Below, in pieces: positions 11,235 through 20,855 of a stretch of DNA of 64,000 nucleotides. A model generated the notes under the pieces. The model was not told where the DNA came from, made no database searches, and worked only from the letters and a program-made list of their open reading frames with translations. The DNA comes from Amoebophrya sp. A120 (Eukaryota > Sar > Dinophyceae > Syndiniales > Amoebophryaceae), in assembly GCA_905178155.1 (NCBI GenBank), contig CAJINV010000003.1, positions 9,927,979 through 9,991,978 of the forward strand, written 5' to 3'. Both the position numbers and the translations under genes were made by a program. Numbering within the stretch: position 1 is the first letter of the stretch; the number at the start of each line of letters is the position of its first letter.

Positions 11235-11261
11235 AGTATTGATTTGCTTTAAATCAATACT
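11235..11261. repeat. 27-nt palindrome, AGTATTGA-N11-TCAATACT
   Basis: Starts the third tandem unit. Pairing extends to 11 bp per arm around a 5-nt loop. Confidence 0.85.
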
Positions 11262-11524
11262 AAAGCGCAGCGCTGCATTCCAAATTTGCAAAGCAGCATG
11301 GCAAATTCGCAATGCAAGTCCAGCAATGCGACTCCGCATGGCAGATTTGCAATGCTGCATTACAAATTTGCAATGCAGCGCTGCAAATTTACAATGCAAG
11401 GCCAGACGGCGGGCGGCGATCCCGTGCGAACTTGCAGCACAAAGCGGCCCTCGGGCTGATTTGTGTTGAATGTTCGGGCGGGATCTAGGTTTGCACTTGG
11501 GGGGCGCGTTGTATCTGTTCCTTG

Positions 11525-12055
11525 GCTCTTGTAGGCTCCGGATCCAAGGCATTTCCGACTTTTACTCGGAAATGCCTTCGATCCGGCACCTAAAAGCGCA
11601 GCACTACCTGGCTCTTTTGGGTGCCGGATTGCGAGGCATTTCCGAGTTTCCTCGGGAATACCTTGCCGCCCGGCACCTAAAAGAGCCGGGAGATGTTCTC
11701 CCAAAAGAGCCTCCAGAGCCAAAAGCTCCTCCGGAAGCAGGTTGCCAATTTGCAATGCGCAAATCGACTCTGCGACGCAATTTGAAGCCCCGGAACGCGG
11801 GAAGGGGGAAGGGCGCGATCCCGTGTGGGCTTGCAGTACAAATCGGCCTCCGGGAGGCAGATTTGTGCCGCAGGCTCACACGGGATCGGAAACTTTCCTT
11901 GTGGATCTGGCGACTTCCTGTTCCCAATTTGCGCTGCAGGATGGCCACTTGCGACGAAAGTGGCATCCTGCAGTGCAAATTGCAGACGCCCAGGAGAGAG
12001 CCGTCGCGAGTCCATTTGCAGTGCGATCTTGCACTGCAAATCGACTCGCCCCGCG
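11525..12055. repeat. Cluster of long stem-loops
   Basis: Back-to-back stem-loops lie at about 11525-11600, 11608-11692, 11820-11884, 11929-11980 and 12008-12050. The first two belong to the CCGGATC...GGCATTTCCGAG hairpin family also found at 13960-14043 and about 17050-17105. Confidence 0.75.
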
Positions 12056-12059
12056 GAAG

Positions 12060-12159
12060 CCCGGCCGAAACGGATAACTTTTTTCAGAAATGCAAAACGT
12101 CGGACTTCATGGTGTCCGACGTTTCGAATTTCTGAAAAAAGTTATTCGTTTCAGCCGGG
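12060..12159. repeat. 100-nt near-perfect hairpin
   Basis: Two arms of about 46 nt pair with only a few mismatches around a short loop. The stem includes ATAACTTTTTTCAGAAAT and ACGTCGGAC. It lies just inside the right terminal motif of the 8333-12239 element. Confidence 0.85.
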
Positions 12160-12617
12160 CATTCCGTTTTTCGCGTCTTCGCCTTGATTTCAAGGCGATT
12201 CGTTTCAGTCTTCCGTTTCACCCCTGTGCCAGACCTGCCAACCGTTTTATTCGGAAGGCGAAAAAGCGCGCAAAACGCCTCCCCTTGCGCGCGCCATACC
12301 GTCGGGGCTAAAGTTCTACGGCGGAAACCGGGCGCCCAACTTCTTGCGCTCTTGCGTGCAGCCTGAAAGGCCGCGCTGCTTCCCGGTCTCCCGGCGTGCT
12401 CCAAAGCTGGAAGAGCTGGAAGCCCCGGGCCCGCAACTTCTGAAAGCGAAAGAACGGGCCGCCGCGCCCTTCGTGTTTTCTTCGCTTGCCGGCAAGGGGG
12501 GCCGGCGCTTTCCAGCTTCGCCCGCTTCGGGAGCTAGCAGGCGGGCTCCTTCAGAAAAATTGAAAAAAAATCTGGTGGCCAACTGGGGGCGCGCCTTTAG
12601 AGCGGGCGGGGCGTAAT

Positions 12618-12644
12618 AGTATTGAACTGGGGTAAATCAATACT
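12618..12644. repeat. 27-nt palindrome, AGTATTGA-N11-TCAATACT
   Basis: Exact arms, 376 bp from the start of copy A. It corresponds to the copy at 15726 in copy B. Confidence 0.85.
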
Positions 12645-13319
12645 ATTTAAGGCCCGGCGGGCCGGCGCTTTTACCAATCGCCGCCCGCCCCCGGGCAGGG
12701 AGGCTGCCTGGCGTCCCCTGCGGCGCCGCGTTCTTTTGGGTTTGCCTGTTCAGCAGCCCGAGCGGGCCAGCGGGCTGCTTGGGACAGTTCCCGGGGGCTT
12801 CGCCTGGGGCAGCGGGGCGAGCCTGCGGCGCCTTTGCAGGCTTGGCAAAGTTTGGGGGCTCTCGGCTCTGCGCCCTCCCCCCGCGCCCCCGTTGAACCCG
12901 CGACGGGAACCGTTCGCAGGCCGCCAAAGCCCGCAGGCGGCGCGCCACGAAGCCAGCCCGCCCCCGGCCGGGGCCGCAGTGCCTTGCTGGCGCCAGCTGC
13001 AGCCTTGCGGGCCAATTCGGCGCTGCCAGTTTCGCGCACGCCCCCCGCGCCCCCATTGAATCCGCGGCCAAGACCGCTCGCAAACCCCAAAAGCATCCCG
13101 GGGCGCGCCACCGAGCCAGGCGCGAGCGCACTCCCGAGACCATTTTGCGGATTCAACGGGGGGCGCGGGGGGGCGCCGCCGCCCCGTCTTCTCAGGCGCC
13201 TGGCCTTTGTCGGTGCGCGCGCGCATTCGTTGCGCGGGGCTGCCTATGCCGGAAAGTTCTCGCCGCAAAGCGCCGGCCCCGCCCCGACTTGGATGCAGTT
13301 TGCCGGCTTGCCGCGCGCA

Positions 13320-13655
13320 GACTCGCAATTTGCAATACGCAAGTTGGCAATTTGCAATGCGGAGACTGCCGGCCCGCAGTGCGCAGGCTGGCAACTTGCA
13401 GCGCGGGGCTTGCCAGTTTGCAACGCGCAGCTTGGCGATTTGCAATGCGGAAGCTGCCTCCTTGCAATGCGTAGGCTGGCAATGCGCAAGTTGCCAGTTT
13501 GCAATGCGCAAGTTGGCAATTTGTAATGCGCGAGTTGCCAGTTTGCAATGCGCAAGCTGGCAATTTGCAGTGCGCAAGCTGCCTGCTTGCAATACGCAAG
13601 CTGGCAACTTGCAGTGCGCAAATTGCCAGTTTGCAACGCGGAGGCTGGCAACTTG
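13320..13655 (+). repeat. Degenerate minisatellite of TTGCAATGCGCAAG-like words
   Basis: About fifteen imperfect copies, each about 20-24 nt long, alternate with CTGGCAA or TTGCCAG links. Neighbouring words are partly self-complementary. The matching stretch of copy B is 16440-16780. Confidence 0.75.
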
Positions 13656-13796
13656 CCTCAGCCGCCTCAAGGGTGTCGGACCTCGGGCGAGTTTGCATTG
13701 CAAATTGCAGTGCAAATTCGTCCCGATTTGTCATGCAAACTGGCCACGGGGGGCTAGTTTGCCTCTCCGGCCCCCCGGCTGCTTCGGATCTGGCAA

Positions 13797-14209
13797 AATA
13801 CAAATTGGCCTTCGGGGTAGAAGGCCAATTTGTATTGCAAATCCGACCGAAATCTGGCGTCGGAGCTCCGCCTTCCCACGCGGAAGGCGTTGCAAAGGTG
13901 CAGCTTGGCCTCCTGGAGGCTAAGGTGCACCTTTGCCCTCCGCGCGTGGGGCGGGATCAGGTGGTTCTTTTAGGTGCCGGATCGAAGACGTTTCCGAGTT
14001 TTTCCTCGGAAACGCCTTCGATCCGGCCCCTAAAAGAACCACCAGTTGTTTCACCAAAAGAACCAGTGGTTCCCACAGTACTGTGGGAACCAATGGTTCC
14101 TTTGGGGAAACAACTGGTGGTTCTTTTGGTGGTCTGGCCACCAAAAGAACGCAGCACTTTTCCGTCCGGAATTCGAGAATTATTTCTCGAATTCCGGACG
14201 GAAAAGTGC
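13797..14209. repeat. Chain of six long hairpins placed back to back
   Basis: The hairpins are 13797-13836 (stem AATACAAATTGGCCTTC), about 13875-13950, 13960-14043, 14041-14118, 14120-14150 and 14154-14209. The last has a perfect 26-bp stem with a 4-nt loop. From 13960 on they abut or overlap by a few bases, so nearly all of this DNA is stem. Confidence 0.85.
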
Positions 14210-14332
14210 GCGAGGGTGTGAAAAACGAAAATTTTTTATTCGTTTCAGCCCAGGACGCGCTTTGAGCGCGTCCATTTTCCGCTCTCCGCGGTTTCCGCAC
14301 CTGATTCGTTTCAGTCTTCCGTTTCACCCCTG

Positions 14333-15038
14333 TTTGCCACTCTGTGTTGCGGTAGAGTATAAAACGATAGACGATTCGTTTTCTACCTTGTTGCTGTATT
14401 CAAAAGACAAAAACTGCTGCAATCTCCACCCTGTCGAAGCAGATGACCTTCGGCATGGTATTGCAAAAATTCGCTCGAAAACGTCTCTGATGAACCATCA
14501 ACAGAAGAAACCCGTCGGGTTGTCTGAGTTGATGGCTGTGCAGAACATCACAGACCGGGCACTTTTTTTGACCTGCTTCTATTTCGCCCTTCGAAGAAAT
14601 GAAGCGCAGTTACTCAATACAAGCATTGTCCTCACGTTCACAGATGATTTCATCACTGCAGATTTCCGCAAAGCTATAGCCGAAAATAAAACTAAATCTT
14701 CTACCATTAGCGGGGTCAGTGTAAAGCGTACTTGCAGCCAAGACCGCGCTACGTGCTTACACGCGTACAAACCTTATCTAGAGCAACTCAATGCGAAAAT
14801 CTGTCCCGACTATGCCGCAGCGTTTCGGCATCATTTTGCCGATAGTGAGACCAATACTCACTCCCTGCGCATCGGCGCAGTGCTCCACATGAGGGCAAAC
14901 GGGTGCCCTCCAGAAAATATCACTTGGCATTGCCGTTGGAGCACTCCACACATGTATATTTTGTATACGCGTCTTTCTGGTCTTTATCCCGTGTCCGGCA
15001 AGTTTGCCGATATTAAATTTTTCGCTACCGCGTCCTGA
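14333..15038 (+). pseudogene. Tyrosine recombinase, 5'-truncated at the repeat boundary
   Basis: The + frame ending at the TGA at 15036-15038 carries the catalytic half of a tyrosine recombinase. It has box-I Arg (ALRRNE, codon 14592), the HxxR motif HSLR (14859-14870), a downstream Arg-Trp (HCRW) and the candidate nucleophile Tyr in LYTR (14964). It aligns with the recombinase at 20856-21908, including a shared TC...CLHAY segment, Cys-His rich and absent from classical phage integrases. The sequence becomes recombinase-like exactly where the repeat end motif stops (14332). The N-terminal domain is therefore missing or replaced, although the upstream frame stays open inside the repeat. All visible catalytic residues remain, so the truncation may be recent or a distal exon may exist. 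It is flanked by repeat copies A and B. Confidence 0.75.
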
Positions 15039-15345
15039 ATCCAATGACAAAGCCAAAATCTGTACAGTTTGCGAAGCTGATTTTGAATTGCATACTACCG
15101 AGAAAGCCGAGCCTATCCGATCACTCGGAGAGATTTTCTTCGTGTTCTGTCCTTAGACACAGGTCTCTACCTGAAAAGATCGGCTGTCGACCCATCCTCC
15201 CACCCCGCTTACCTTCCCTCGGGGCTCACGTCCAGTGGACGCTTGCGGGAGGGCCGCCGACAGACGCCAAATGGGCTCGCTTCTTGGATTGGATAACTAA
15301 AGAAGAATAAAAGTTCTTCTTTGTTTAGTTTTGGGCTGTCGGCCG
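15039..15345. other. Link between the truncated recombinase and repeat copy B
   Basis: No gene is recognised. A small hairpin with AACTAAAGAAGAA arms lies at 15295-15330, just before copy B, and may mark the junction. Confidence 0.45.
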
Positions 15346-17394
15346 TTTTATTCGGAAGCCGGCAAATCGTGCAAAACGCGCCCCCTTGCGCACACCGTGC
15401 CGCCTGGGTTAAAGTTTTACGGCGGAAAGCGGGCGGCGCCACGCTTGCGCTTTTCCGTGCAGCCTGAAAGGCCGCGACGCTTCCTGTTCCCCCAGCTTGC
15501 TCCAAAGCTGGAAGAACTGAAAGCCTATGGGCCCGCAACTTTGAAAAGCGAAAGAACGGGCTGCCGCGCCCTTCTTCTTTTCTTCGCTTGCCAGCCTGGG
15601 GGGCCGGCGCCTCCCAACCTCGCCAGCTTTGGAAGCTAGCAGGCAGGGAAGGCGGGCTCCTTTAGAAAAATTGAAAAAAATTAGCTGGCAAACTGGGGGC
15701 GCGGTGGAAACGGGCGGGGCGTAAGAGTATTGAGCTGATGCAAATCAATACTAGCCAAGGCCCGGCTGGCCGGCGCTTTTGCCAATCGCCGCCCGCCCGC
15801 GGGCTAGGGGGCGTCGCTGCATGGTGAGCCTGCCTGGCGTCCCCTGCGGCGCCGCGTTCTTCTGGGCTTGCCTGTTCAGCAGCCCGGGCGGGCCGGCGGG
15901 GCGCTAGGGATAGTGCCCGGGGGCTTCGTCTGGGGCAGCTTGGCGAGCCTACGGCGCCTCTGCAGGCTTGGCAGGATTTGGGGCGTCCCGGCTCTGCGCC
16001 CTCCCCCCGCGCCCCCTTTGAGTCCGCGACGAAAACCGCCCGCGGGCCGCCATAGTCTACAGGCGGCCCGCCAAGAAGCCAACCCGCGCCCGGCCGGGGC
16101 CGCAGCGCCTTGCTAGCGCTAGCTGCAGCTTTGCGGGCCAGTTGGGCGCTGCCAGTTTCGCGCACGCCCCCCGCGCCCCCATTGAATCCGCGGCCCAGAC
16201 CGCTCGCAAACCCCAAAAGCATCCCGGGGCGCGCCACAGAGCCAGCCGCGAGCGCACTCCCGAGACCATTTTGCGGGTTCAACGGGGGGCGCGGGCGGGG
16301 CGCCGCCGCCCCGTCTTCGCAGGCGCCTGGCCTTTGTCGGTGCGCGCGCGCATTCGTTGCGCGGGGCTGCCTATTCCGGAAAGTTCTCGCCGCAAAGCCC
16401 CGGCCCCGCCCCGACTCGGATGCAGTTTGCCAGCTTGCCGCGCGCAGACTCGCAATGTGCAATGCGCAAGCTGGCAATTTGCAACGCGTAGACTGCCGGC
16501 TCGCACTGCGCAGGCTGGCAACTTGCAGCGCGGGGCTCGTCAGTTTGCAATGCGCAGGTTGGCAATTTGCAGCGCGGAAGCTGCCTCCTTGCAATGCGCA
16601 GGCTGGCAATGCGCAAATTGCCAGTTTGCGATGCGCAGGTTGGCAATTTGCGACCGAGTTGCCAGCTTGCAATGCGCAAGCTGGCAATTTGCAGTGCGCA
16701 AGCTGCCTGCTTGCAATACGCAAGCTGGCAACTTGCAGTGCGCAAGTTGCCAGTTTGCAATGCGGAAGCTGGCAACTTGCCTCAGCCGCCTCAAGGGTAT
16801 CGGACCTCGGGCGAGTTTGCATTGCAAACAAATCCGTGCCGATTTGTCCTGCAAACTGGCCACGGGGGGCTAGTTTGCCTCTCCGGCCCCCCGGCTGCTT
16901 CGGATCTGGTAAGATACAAATTGGCCTTCGGGGTAGAAGGCCCATTTGTATTGCAAACTCGACCGAAATCTGGCGTCGGAGCTCCGGCTTCCCACGCGGA
17001 AGGCGTTGCAAAGGTGCAGCTTGGCCTCCTGGAGGCTAAGGTGCCACGCGGAAGACGTTTCCGAGTTTTTCCTCGGAAACGCCTTCGATCCGGCCCCTAA
17101 AAGAGCCACCAGTTGTTTCACCAAAAGAGCCCGTGGTTCCCACAGTACTGCGGGAGCCAGTGGCTCCTTTGGGGAAACAACTGGTGGCGCTTTTGGTGGT
17201 CTGGCCACCAAAAGAGCGCAGCACTTTTCCGTCCGGAATTCGCGAACTATTTCTCGAATTCCGGACGGAAAAGTGCGCGAGGGTGTGAAAAACGAAAACT
17301 TTTTATTCGTTTCAGCCCAGGACGCGCTTCGAGCGCGTCCATTTTTCGCCCTCGTCGTTCTCCCCACCTGTTTCGTTTCAGTCTTCCGCTTCAC
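15346..17394 (+). repeat. 2.05-kb palindrome-rich unit, copy B
   Basis: This unit is collinear with copy A (12240-14332). It has the same opening word, 27-nt palindrome (15726), GC-rich block, TTGCAATGCGCAAG minisatellite (16440-16780), hairpin chain (about 16913-17276) and end motif. It lacks the left arm of one hairpin of copy A near 17043. In the hairpin chain I compared, every base difference makes copy B richer in G+C. A 449-codon minus-strand open frame (15662-17011) covers the repeat and is not considered a gene. Confidence 0.8.
15726..15752. repeat. 27-nt palindrome, AGTATTGA-N11-TCAATACT
   Basis: Exact arms, 380 bp from the start of copy B. Confidence 0.85.
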
Positions 17395-20047
17395 TCCTGG
17401 AAGTGAAAGTCGAAAGCAATTACCTGCGCCTGTCTGCATCCGAAGGCAAAAGGTTTTTCACTACTTTCATCGACTGGAGTGCAACTGAGCGCCACGACCG
17501 AAGAGGCCTGCGCTGAGAGAAAAGCAAAGTCACGCTGATTTTTCATTTGCACAGATTGCGCGTTCCCTAGAAATGTCTCTCGTGGTGTTCTTATCTTTCC
17601 GTCTCCGTGCAGTCCTGCTGTTCTATGTAGTTCTTCTCATAGTTCCAGTGATTGAATATGCTGCGACGTCGCGATGATCTCTCTCCTGTGTACAGGCCAA
17701 AAGACGAGAAAAAGAATCTGTCAAAGCGTGCCGCTGCTGCGCGAAAGTCGAAAATGCAGTAACCGCGGTAGTGCGTCTGTAGCAAGATGAAATTAACGAG
17801 GAAGATGTGATATGCGACACGCTACCACCTTTTCATGAGCAGTGCGCGAAAGCGGATATCAACACGTTTCCGAGGTAGTCACCCGATCCACGCAAGAGGA
17901 TCACGGTATGAGCGACTGATCGCGTTTGCAGTGCGTGTGTATTTTCGTAGACAAGCTGACACTCTTAAACCGAAGATGTTTTGGTACTGACCGGGGTTTA
18001 TACGGCGAGCGGGTCTGTGTGCGATTGGAGTCTGTCCAATAAAGTGGATCGCAGCCGCGTTGCCACACCCCAAGTAGGGCACTTCAGGGAAGCAGTGGAG
18101 ATTTTCGTCGCGAGGCCGGTATGTTTTATGTCGTGTCGTTCTTACGCGCCACAATGGCAAAAGAATGAATCAAGTCACTGGAATCAAGTTAATGTTAAAC
18201 GAAGAATCGAGTTGAACTAAAACAAGTTAGTCATGGATCCAAGTAAGGCGGAATGAATTGTGTGAGAACTTGGAGGCAATGGTTATGGAATCAAGGCGCT
18301 GTAGCAAAGCTCCGCGCCCAGTGTCTCTCCATATCCCGCCGCTCTCTGTATATCTCTCTCTACCTCTTTCTCTCCGTGCTCTTGTATCATCTTCTTGCTC
18401 TTCCGTAATTCCCATGACCTATGGGGCGGCGTTCGATGTCCTTGCAGTTGAGAAATAATCGCGGATGATAATGCGGAGGTTATTGGTTATGTTTCCCTCC
18501 CGGGGGCTTTTTCACTTTGTACGGGGGGGAGCTGCTTGCGCATGAGGTTACGCTTTGACTTGCACGACCCTCAAGCGCGCGTGCTCAGAGTCCGTCGCTT
18601 TCAGGCGCCCGGAAGTCAATTCCAACAGACCCAGATCCTTCATCATCAATTCGAAGACTTGGGAGGACCGCGGAAGGCTTTACCTCCAGCACCCTCCCCG
18701 GTTCTTTCATATCCGCGACTCTATGACCTTTCACCTCTTGGCCCTGCGAAAGCCTAGCTTTGGGAACACCGGGAGCTCTCACGTACGAGATTACTGGGGC
18801 TTTGCGAGGTGCAAGCGCAAGGCCCACCGAGCACGCGCGGCGACCGCCGTTCGGGATGGTTGCCTTGGCGCGCGCCGACTTAGTCACCTGCATTTGCCGC
18901 GCGATCCGATACGCGCCGCGGTTTGGCGCCGAAGTATGTCGGTAGAGGCCTTTGGTCATCTGTCATATTTTCGCTGGGGCCGGCTGCCATCTCGTGCCAG
19001 TTTGCGGAGGTCCTTTGCGCCACGCGAGCTGCCGACCAGCCGCCGTGCGCAAGGCAAGCTACGAGCGTCGTAAGTGGTCTAGCGCATGGGCTTGCGCCCT
19101 TCAAGTAAATCATGCGTGGCCCCTTTCAGTCTCTATCTCGAGACCACGGCGATGGCTTGCATTTCTGCGCTTCGCACCTTACCCCCGCAAAAGCCAGAAA
19201 AGTAGCTGCACTCACCGAGTGCGTCGGTTTCGCGAGTGTGCGTCTTTGCTGAACTTCGACACGCCCTTTCACGAGCGAGCGCGGGGGCTTCCCGGGGAGT
19301 TAAGTACTTTGGACCCTGCAGGAGCGGAAATATGCACAGTGCAGGCCTCACAGCGTCACTGTCTCGACATTTGACAGGATGATGCTGTCATTTGACAACA
19401 GCGTCACTGTCTCTTTATACAGGATAGATGATGATGATGATACCCGATGATACAGACGCCACCACCAAAGCCGTCGCATATGTCTTTCCGCTATAGGAGC
19501 CGGCCCCGCTACGCAGATGCTAGGAGAAAGCTTTACACTGGGCGAATCTGCTAGCTGCCCAGCCCATCACGAAGTAACGGCTTTGCATGCGCTACGCATA
19601 ATTCAGCGCCCGTTCGTGTTGAGAACATAACGCGAGAAAGTGGCGTTTCTTTGGATCACAGACACTGGCGCTGTGAAAAAATATTCATTGACGCTGAAAG
19701 TATTGCATTGAGTGACCAGCCAGAGTCTAGTTATTGACGTTTTCTAGCTCTGTTTTATAATTTTGAATGGCGGGGCCGGGAGTACAATGGGAAGACTAAC
19801 GTTCCCAATTCTGGACGGCCGCCAACGCTCTTGGATGAAAGTGCTTCAGGTACTGATGTTTTATTTATAGAAGTCGGAATATGGACGAAGTTGCATCACT
19901 TACTCCTCAGAGCGGCGGAAAAGTGCTGCTTGCTGTTTCGTGTGCTAGATCTTTCTTCTGGCTGATAGATACGTCCTCCACACACAAGAAAAAGAGCATG
20001 AGCTTGATGCTCTCCACCACGTTGCTCAAAATGTATTTTGGGAAGAT
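17395..20047. other. No convincing gene; moderate GC DNA
   Basis: Short open frames occur on both strands. The most protein-like are a minus-strand frame at 18585-18959 and one at 17879-18160, neither with a recognised domain. A CT-rich tract lies near 18335-18375. A (GAT)n run lies at 19426-19441 with the same CAGGATAGATGATGATGAT context as the one upstream of CCT2. Confidence 0.4.
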
Positions 20048-20213
20048 AAATGTATGCCCGGGCAACAACAGGCTAGCGAGCCTGTGAGTCTAGGCTGGGG
20101 GTGGTCGGGCGGTATTTTATAGGTGGCTCCGCCCCCACCAGTCTCTATACGGTAGCCGGAACTTGAGAAGACTCGTCAGAACAGCCCGCCGACTTTCGGG
20201 GTGGGATTTTGTT
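20048..20213 (+). repeat. Split direct repeat A1 (166 bp, left end of element)
   Basis: Matches 23633-23798 as far as I can see without a mismatch. It begins AAATGTATGCCCGGGC and ends GGATTTTGTT. It contains a small GGCTAGCGAGCC palindrome and a GGCTCCGCCCCCACC stretch. Confidence 0.95.
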
Positions 20214-20855
20214 CTTCTTCTCTTGTTCCCAGGGAGTAACGCCCCTGCCGTTGGTAGTAAGTCTCGTATCGTGGCTGGTCTGCAATGCGGACCAGTCTTT
20301 CGGCTCGTATCCGCATGTCGGATAGTACTCTCGTTTCGGCCACCATTGAGTGGAAATTTGTCTCGTTATTGTCTTCGCTTTGGCGACGGCGATTTTTCTC
20401 GGATATAATCGCTTTGTCACTACGTTGGCCTTGGGGACAACAGGTGGATTTCTCGGTCTCGCTCTGCGATGGGAGGAGGGGTCGTTTGGCGCTGGCGGTT
20501 CGAACCCGTTACCCTTGCGAACTTTCTCCCTGGTTAGAGCTTCGGCATATTTTTGAAGTTGCACCAGTGCAATTTGTCTTTGGCCCTCTTCTCCTATCGC
20601 TCTGCGAGACCGAGACTCGTCTGATCTGAATTGTGAAGCTCCGCGACTGCGTTTTGCAGTAAGCTCTTTGGAATCGCTATAGTAGAACCAAGCCTTACAG
20701 TCTTGGATTGGTCTGTATTTCCATTCTCGTTTTCCCTCTCCTTTCCACGAAACAGGGCACATGGGCACCGAGTCCTTTTATTTCTCAACCTTCGTATTTT
20801 GTCTTGTCTGGATGTAGTCTGGTATTCATATTTTGGCTAGGTTTCCGCTCTGGAA
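20214..20855. other. 5' untranslated region of the YR element
   Basis: No recombinase-like coding is seen on the + strand. A 207-codon minus-strand frame (20145-20768) overlaps A1 and is probably fortuitous. A T-loop-like word GGTTCGAACCC at about 20497 is not part of a tRNA fold. Confidence 0.5.

Larger units (their letters stand above)
10527..11468 (+). repeat. Three tandem units of unequal length (about 235-400 bp)
   Basis: Each unit has the same parts in order: the 27-nt palindrome, a run of TTGCAAAG/TTGCAATG words that pair with one another, a GCGATCCCGTGCGAACTTGC stretch, a TTTGTG-containing link, and an ACGCAGCCGGAAACGGTTGC tail. The second unit is longer because its TTGCAA block is duplicated internally. 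Open frames here are repeat artefacts. Confidence 0.8.
8333..12239. mobile_element. Palindrome-rich element bounded by imperfect inverted repeats (about 45 bp)
   Basis: The left end (about 8333-8379) and the right end (about 12193-12239) are imperfect inverted copies of each other. Both include TGGCAGGTCTGGCA, a GGGTGAA core and an ACTGAAACG core. The interior holds no convincing gene. It is a patchwork of hairpins: a 51-nt one at 8711, a 172-nt inverted-ended module at 9239-9410, GC-rich dyads at 9411-10320, tandem units at 10527-11468, and long stem-loops at 11525-12159. The right-terminal motif recurs at the ends of the two units that follow (about 14304-14332 and 17367-17394), so all three belong to one family. 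This looks like a non-autonomous DNA element or a composite of several; no transposase is encoded and I found no target-site duplication. Confidence 0.6.
12240..14332 (+). repeat. 2.1-kb palindrome-rich unit, copy A
   Basis: This unit matches 15346-17394 along its length in the same order. It opens with CCGTTTTATTCGGAAG, then has an AT-rich poly-A patch, the 27-nt palindrome at 12618, a GC-rich block, a minisatellite of TTGCAATGCGCAAG-like words (13320-13655), a chain of hairpins (13797-14209), and a closing CGTTTCAGTCTTCCG motif. The end motif is shared with the 8333-12239 element. Long open frames on both strands inside it follow from composition and repetition and are not annotated. Confidence 0.8.

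Noticed and set aside
12750-13923. Overlapping 200-320-codon frames on both strands
   Set aside because: Same minisatellite and GC composition effect in repeat copy A; no domain in any frame.
15662-17011. 449-codon minus-strand open frame
   Set aside because: It lies wholly in repeat copy B, with equally open frames on the other strand. Its product is a string of CK/LQ-type repeats reflecting the TTGCAATGCGCAAG minisatellite.
12240-17394. LTR retrotransposon with 2.1-kb LTRs
   Set aside because: The direct repeats are hairpin mosaics without LTR-like ends. The 1.0-kb interior encodes only a truncated tyrosine recombinase, with no RT, RNase H or DDE integrase.
20490-20520. tRNA suggested by a GGTTCGAACCC T-loop-like word
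   Set aside because: No matching acceptor stem or anticodon arm can be placed on either strand within 70-90 nt.
20145-20768. 207-codon minus-strand frame
   Set aside because: It overlaps direct repeat A1 and the 5' leader of the YR element, is antisense to both element genes and shows no domain.
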